From: an uncultured Coriobacteriales bacterium
GTDB lineage: Bacteria > Actinomycetota > Coriobacteriia > Coriobacteriales > UMGS124
DNA length: 9,310 nucleotides
Assembly: GCA_903789505.1 (NCBI GenBank)
Contig: CAIFEU010000002.1
Coordinates: 19,104-28,413, forward strand
Reading direction: 5' to 3'
The notes under the pieces are model-generated. The model was given only the letters and a program-made list of their open reading frames with translations, did not search any database and was not told where the DNA came from. A program made the translations under genes and the position numbers. Positions 6,653 through 9,310 of this stretch are shown piece by piece; within the stretch, counting starts at the first letter, position 1; the number at the start of each line of letters is the position of its first letter.

Positions 6653-7555
6653 CTATGGGCGCCCCGGCTGCGCCTCGTGGGCCTGGCCGTAGTCGAGCGA
6701 CAGGACGAACCGCAGCGCGCGGGGGTGAACTCCGGGATAGTGCGCGAGCCAGTCGCGCGCGAACGAGAGCGTGTCATGCCCCAATGACGCCATGGCGGGC
6801 GCAGGCGAGAGCGCGAGGACTTCGGTGAAGCGCATGCGTATCAGGCTCGAGGCCCAGCTCAGCGCCTCACGCCGATAGCGCGTGCCGCGCAGGTCGCGCG
6901 AGCAGTCGTCGCACAGTGCCCCGCCGTCGGAGAACGAGACGCTCACCAGGCCGGGAGGCAGGAGCTCCCCTGCGAGCTCCTCGCCGGTGCACGGCGCGGC
7001 ACCCTCGGGACGGGGGGCGCCGTCGGGCGGACGTTCACCGGCAAGCCGCACGGGCCTGCCGCACGAGACGCACGCGTCGAGGACCGGGCGATATCCCTGA
7101 ATCGAGACGACCTTGAGCGCGTACGCGGCCCCCACCAGGGGCAGCAGGACGGTCGGCGCGCGCATCACCGCGTCCAGCGCCGTGGAAGTCAACGGCAGCA
7201 GGCGCGCGTCGTGCTCGCCCTCGACCGTGACCTCCGCAGCGACGTCGAGCACCGCCTCCATCATCGCCTCGCGCTCGAACTCCTCGCTCGCCTGCGCCCG
7301 GCTCGTCAGGAGCTGTCCCTCCGAGACGATGTCGAGCGAGCGTCCGCGGCGCACGAGCAGGTCGACCTCGTTCCCCAGGCTCATCACACCGGCGAGCCTG
7401 GCGCCCGGCTTGCGCGCTCCCTTGGCGACGACGCGCACCTGCACGGGCAGCTCGGTGAGCAGCGTCACGATCAGGTCGGTCTCGCCGAGCTTGGTCCTCC
7501 TCAGCACGATTCCGCTGGTGCGGTAGGTGAGCGATGACGGCGGGCGCGACGGCAC
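6653..7555 (-). CDS. recO: RecO, recombination mediator (DNA repair) protein
   Basis: This 300-residue protein acts with RecF and RecR to load RecA onto SSB-coated single-stranded DNA in gap repair. The N-terminal OB-fold domain is recognisable from YRTSGIVLRRTKLGETDLIV (residues 11-30) and VVAKGARKP (42-50). The helical C-terminal domain contains a four-cysteine zinc site, CVSC at 162-165 and CDDC at 215-218, and ends with LSLDYGQAHEAQPGRP. The two CxxC pairs are about 49 residues apart, because of a Pro/Gly/Glu-rich insertion (about 171-203). In typical RecO they are much closer. The start is a GTG 12 bases after the era stop, with no clear Shine-Dalgarno, so translation is probably coupled to era. 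No alternative start precedes the conserved YRTxGIVL. Confidence 0.93.
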   Translation of the reverse strand: MPSRPPSSLTYRTSGIVLRRTKLGETDLIVTLLTELPVQVRVVAKGARKPGARLAGVMSLGNEVDLLVRRGRSLDIVSEGQLLTSRAQASEEFEREAMMEAVLDVAAEVTVEGEHDARLLPLTSTALDAVMRAPTVLLPLVGAAYALKVVSIQGYRPVLDACVSCGRPVRLAGERPPDGAPRPEGAAPCTGEELAGELLPPGLVSVSFSDGGALCDDCSRDLRGTRYRREALSWASSLIRMRFTEVLALSPAPAMASLGHDTLSFARDWLAHYPGVHPRALRFVLSLDYGQAHEAQPGRP

Positions 7556-7567
7556 GGCGCTGCCCGC

Positions 7568-8791
7568 CTACGCGCCCTCGCCGTAGCCGAAGCGGCGAAT
7601 CTGGGCGGCGTCGGAGCGCCAGTTGTCCTTGACCTTGACGTTGAGCTTGAGGAAGACCTTGTTTCCGAGCAGGCGCTCGAGGTCATGGCGCGCGTCAGTG
7701 CCGATCTTGCGGATCATCTTCCCGCCGGCGCCGACCAGGATGCCCTGCTGGCTCGCACGCTCCACGTAGATGGTGGCGTGGATGGAGGAGAGGTTCCTGC
7801 GCTCGTCGTAGTCGGTCGAGTCGATGCCCACGCCGATCGCGTGCGGCACCTCGTCGCGCGTGTTGCGCAGCGCCTTCTCGCGGATGATCTCGGAGATCAT
7901 GACCTCGATGGGCTGGTCGGTCTGCATGTCCTCGGGAAACCAGCGCGGGCCGGCGGGCAGATGGTGATACACCAGGCTCACGAACGCGTCGACGTTGAAG
8001 TCCTCCTTGGCGGACAGGACGATTACGTCGTCGAACGTGCAGAACTTCTCGACGCGGTCGACCTGCGCCTGGGCGCGCTCCTGGTCGATGAGGTCCGCCT
8101 TGGTGACCACGAGCACCTTGTAGGCGTCCGCCTGGGCGACGTGCTGCGCCACCCACTCGTCCCCCCTGCCGGCGATCGCCGACCCGTCGACGACCATCGC
8201 GACGACGTCGACGTCCTTCAGGGCGTTCAGCGCGCTGACGTTGAGCTCCTCGCCCAGCGCGTCGACGGGCTTGTGAAGCCCGGGGGTGTCAACCAAGACG
8301 ATCTGCATGTCGGGCGTGTTGTATATGGCGCTGATGCGGTTGCGGGTGGTCTGCGCCGTCGACGACGTGATGACGACCTTGCGTCCCATGATGGCGTTGA
8401 CAAGGGTCGACTTCCCCGCGTTGGGACGGCCGACGAGAGAGACGAAGCCGCTGCGGAACGGCTGGTCGGGATACATCCGCTGCGGCTCGGTGTCCTGGCC
8501 GTCCTCCCCGTCGCCCGCCGGTGCGTCGTCGGAGTCATCGGCGTCATCGTCGAGGTCGTCCTCTTCGAACGCGCCGTCCTCCCCATCCTCGAGGTCGTCG
8601 GCATCCTCGTCGTCGAGCTCGTCGTCGACCCCGTCGTAGCAGGCGGCGTCGTCCAGGTCGTCCTCCTCGCCCACGGCCCCCTCCCCCTGAAGCCGGGCCT
8701 GGTCCATCAGGCGGTCGTATTCCCTGCCGACCTGCTCGTCGGTCATGTCGTCGGGGTCGATGTAGGGGGAGTCGGAGGGAGAGCTGCTCAT
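7568..8791 (-). CDS. era: Era, 30S-assembly GTPase with long acidic N-terminal extension
   Basis: This 407-residue GTPase binds the 3' end of 16S rRNA during small-subunit maturation. The GTPase motifs are G1 GRPNAGKST (121-129), TAQTTR in switch I (145-150), G3 DTPG (168-171), G4 TKAD (230-233, where many bacteria have NKxD) and G5 SAK (260-262). The C-terminal KH domain carries GAGGKMIRKIG (354-364). From about Phe112 onward the length equals ordinary Era (near 300 residues). The first 110 residues are extra; positions 42-102 contain 36 Asp or Glu in 61 residues. I chose the ATG at 8789-8791 because AAAGGA lies 7 bases upstream. A TTG two codons earlier (8795-8797) would sit one base from that site. 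It lies downstream of dgkA and upstream of recO in one operon. Confidence 0.94.
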   Translation of the reverse strand: MSSSPSDSPYIDPDDMTDEQVGREYDRLMDQARLQGEGAVGEEDDLDDAACYDGVDDELDDEDADDLEDGEDGAFEEDDLDDDADDSDDAPAGDGEDGQDTEPQRMYPDQPFRSGFVSLVGRPNAGKSTLVNAIMGRKVVITSSTAQTTRNRISAIYNTPDMQIVLVDTPGLHKPVDALGEELNVSALNALKDVDVVAMVVDGSAIAGRGDEWVAQHVAQADAYKVLVVTKADLIDQERAQAQVDRVEKFCTFDDVIVLSAKEDFNVDAFVSLVYHHLPAGPRWFPEDMQTDQPIEVMISEIIREKALRNTRDEVPHAIGVGIDSTDYDERRNLSSIHATIYVERASQQGILVGAGGKMIRKIGTDARHDLERLLGNKVFLKLNVKVKDNWRSDAAQIRRFGYGEGA

Positions 8792-8798
8792 GGGCAAG

Positions 8799-8804
8799 TC
8801 CTTT
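8799..8804 (-). promoter_or_regulatory. Ribosome binding site deciding the era start
   Basis: AAAGGA on the minus strand lies seven bases before the ATG at 8789-8791, a normal spacing. It excludes the in-frame TTG at 8795-8797. It also shows that the acidic extension is translated from a proper initiation site and is not an artefact of choosing an upstream start. Confidence 0.75.
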
Positions 8805-8834
8805 CGCTAGGTGATCAGCCGCGGCGCGACGCCG

Positions 8835-9215
8835 CTAGCCGGCAAGCAGGGCTACAATCGCCCTTATATAGATGATACAGCCCGCGACAGCGGAGCACAT
8901 GCAGAGAAGGTAGACGCCGGCGCACGCGTAGTCCTTCGCGAGCTTCGCGAGCGGGTGGTACTGGGGCGAGACGAGGTCGACGACCGCCTCGATGCCCGAG
9001 TTGAGCAGCTCGGCGCACAGGACCGCGCCGATGCAGACGACGATCACCGCCCAGCCGACCGCGTCGACGCGCAGGACCACCCCCAGCACGACCGCCAGCA
9101 CGCCGATCGCAAGCATCACCTTGATATTGCGCTCGCGCTTGAAGGCGGCCCTGATGCCCTGGAAGGCATAACCGAACGACTCGACGAAGCCGGGATGGCG
9201 CCCCCCGGGCATCAT
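8835..9215 (-). CDS. dgkA: DgkA-type membrane lipid kinase (undecaprenol or diacylglycerol kinase)
   Basis: This 126-residue integral membrane kinase phosphorylates a lipid alcohol with ATP. In Gram-positive lineages the usual substrate is undecaprenol, which feeds the carrier pool for cell-wall synthesis. Conserved residues visible are ERNIKV at 28-33, Glu69 and Asn72 in ELLNSGIEAVVD, Glu76, and Lys94-Asp95 in LAKLAKDYACAG. These match the catalytic residues of E. coli DgkA by pattern. Three hydrophobic segments lie at about 34-50, 54-70 and 98-118, as usual for this small family. The start ATG (the first of two) follows GGAGGGGAG by 9 bases. A reading frame from upstream ends in a 4-base overlap with it. 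The gene is followed 43 bases later by era. Substrate choice cannot be decided from sequence alone. Confidence 0.92.
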   Translation of the reverse strand: MMPGGRHPGFVESFGYAFQGIRAAFKRERNIKVMLAIGVLAVVLGVVLRVDAVGWAVIVVCIGAVLCAELLNSGIEAVVDLVSPQYHPLAKLAKDYACAGVYLLCMCSAVAGCIIYIRAIVALLAG

Positions 9216-9310
9216 CGCGCGTCGCTCCCCTCCGCCTTGTGGTCGACGGTCGGGCCGCCCGGGGGGGCGGCCCCCGGGCCCCGAGGGCGAGTCCGAGGGC
9301 AGGGGCCGCG
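9212..9310 (-). CDS. Possible C-terminal end of an upstream gene (partial, unidentified)
   Basis: On the minus strand a frame open from the right edge ends at a TGA that overlaps the dgkA start as ATGA. The roughly 32 visible residues are Pro/Gly/Arg-rich and end in TVDHKAEGSDAR. The overlap is the kind seen between operon genes. In many Gram-positive genomes ybeY (rRNA maturation endonuclease) precedes dgkA and era, so the tail could belong to it. However, nothing in these residues is diagnostic. The other two minus frames are also open over this short GC-rich stretch, so the coding call is tentative. Confidence 0.4.
   Translation of the reverse strand, partial: RGPCPRTRPRGPGAAPPGGPTVDHKAEGSDAR

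Noticed and set aside
8821..8835. The small palindrome GCGGCG-CGA-CGCCGC between dgkA and era as a terminator
   Set aside because: The stem is only 6 bp with a 3-base loop, overlaps the dgkA stop codon and has no T-run. An operon terminator here would also be unexpected.
7685..8875. A 396-codon open frame on the plus strand opposite era
   Set aside because: It is antisense to a gene with all GTPase and KH motifs, has Val/Asp/Arg-rich low-complexity sequence, and runs across the era-dgkA boundary with no family resemblance.
8855..8882. An AT-rich patch with TATATA near the end of dgkA as an internal era promoter
   Set aside because: It encodes the C-terminal IIYIR of DgkA, and no -35 element is found at a suitable distance.
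1..9310. CRISPR array, insertion sequence, tRNA or rRNA gene
   Set aside because: No spaced direct repeats, transposase motifs, terminal inverted repeats or tRNA-like cloverleaf were seen on either strand.

Overview
The window comes from a high-GC genome, probably an anaerobic actinobacterium of the Coriobacteriia type. This is an inference. It rests on the GC-rich coding sequence, the compact dgkA-era-recO cluster, the actinobacterial-style TKAD in the Era G4 motif, and a complete ferredoxin-dependent Ech hydrogenase. No 16S gene or other marker here fixes the taxon.

Layout: (1) 1-442, minus strand, the N-terminal half of rsmI, running off the left edge. (2) 443-803, a divergent intergenic region that should hold the promoters for rsmI and for the hydrogenase operon. 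(3) 804-6523, plus strand, six tightly packed genes in the order echA-echB-echC-echD-echE-echF, encoding a membrane-bound group 4 [NiFe] hydrogenase related to complex I. (4) 6524-6652, a convergent gap with a strong 16-bp-stem hairpin that probably terminates transcription from both sides. (5) 6653-9215, minus strand, the cluster dgkA-era-recO (listed here in transcription order). (6) 9212-9310, minus strand, a reading frame ending in a 4-base overlap with dgkA, likely the tail of an upstream gene in the same operon.

How the genes work together: EchC (small subunit with the cluster-binding cysteines), EchE (NiFe large subunit), EchD (NuoC-like) and EchF (2x[4Fe-4S] ferredoxin-like) form the cytoplasmic arm. 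EchB (NuoH-like) and EchA (NuoL-like antiporter) form the membrane arm. The family couples reduced-ferredoxin oxidation to H2 evolution with ion export, and can run in reverse. All four Ni-binding cysteines of EchE and both ferredoxin motifs of EchF are present, so the catalytic core looks functional. No hyp maturation genes lie in the window. The flanking minus-strand genes are housekeeping: rRNA methylation (RsmI), undecaprenol/lipid kinase (DgkA), 30S assembly GTPase (Era) and recombination repair (RecO).

The hydrogenase is a known class, not a new system. The points most worth a second look are local: an EchE that ends right after its Ni-binding CxxC motif with no extension to cleave, a cluster of non-consensus residues in a conserved antiporter motif of EchA, low-complexity tails on EchC, EchD and EchF, and a roughly 110-residue very acidic N-terminal extension on Era.
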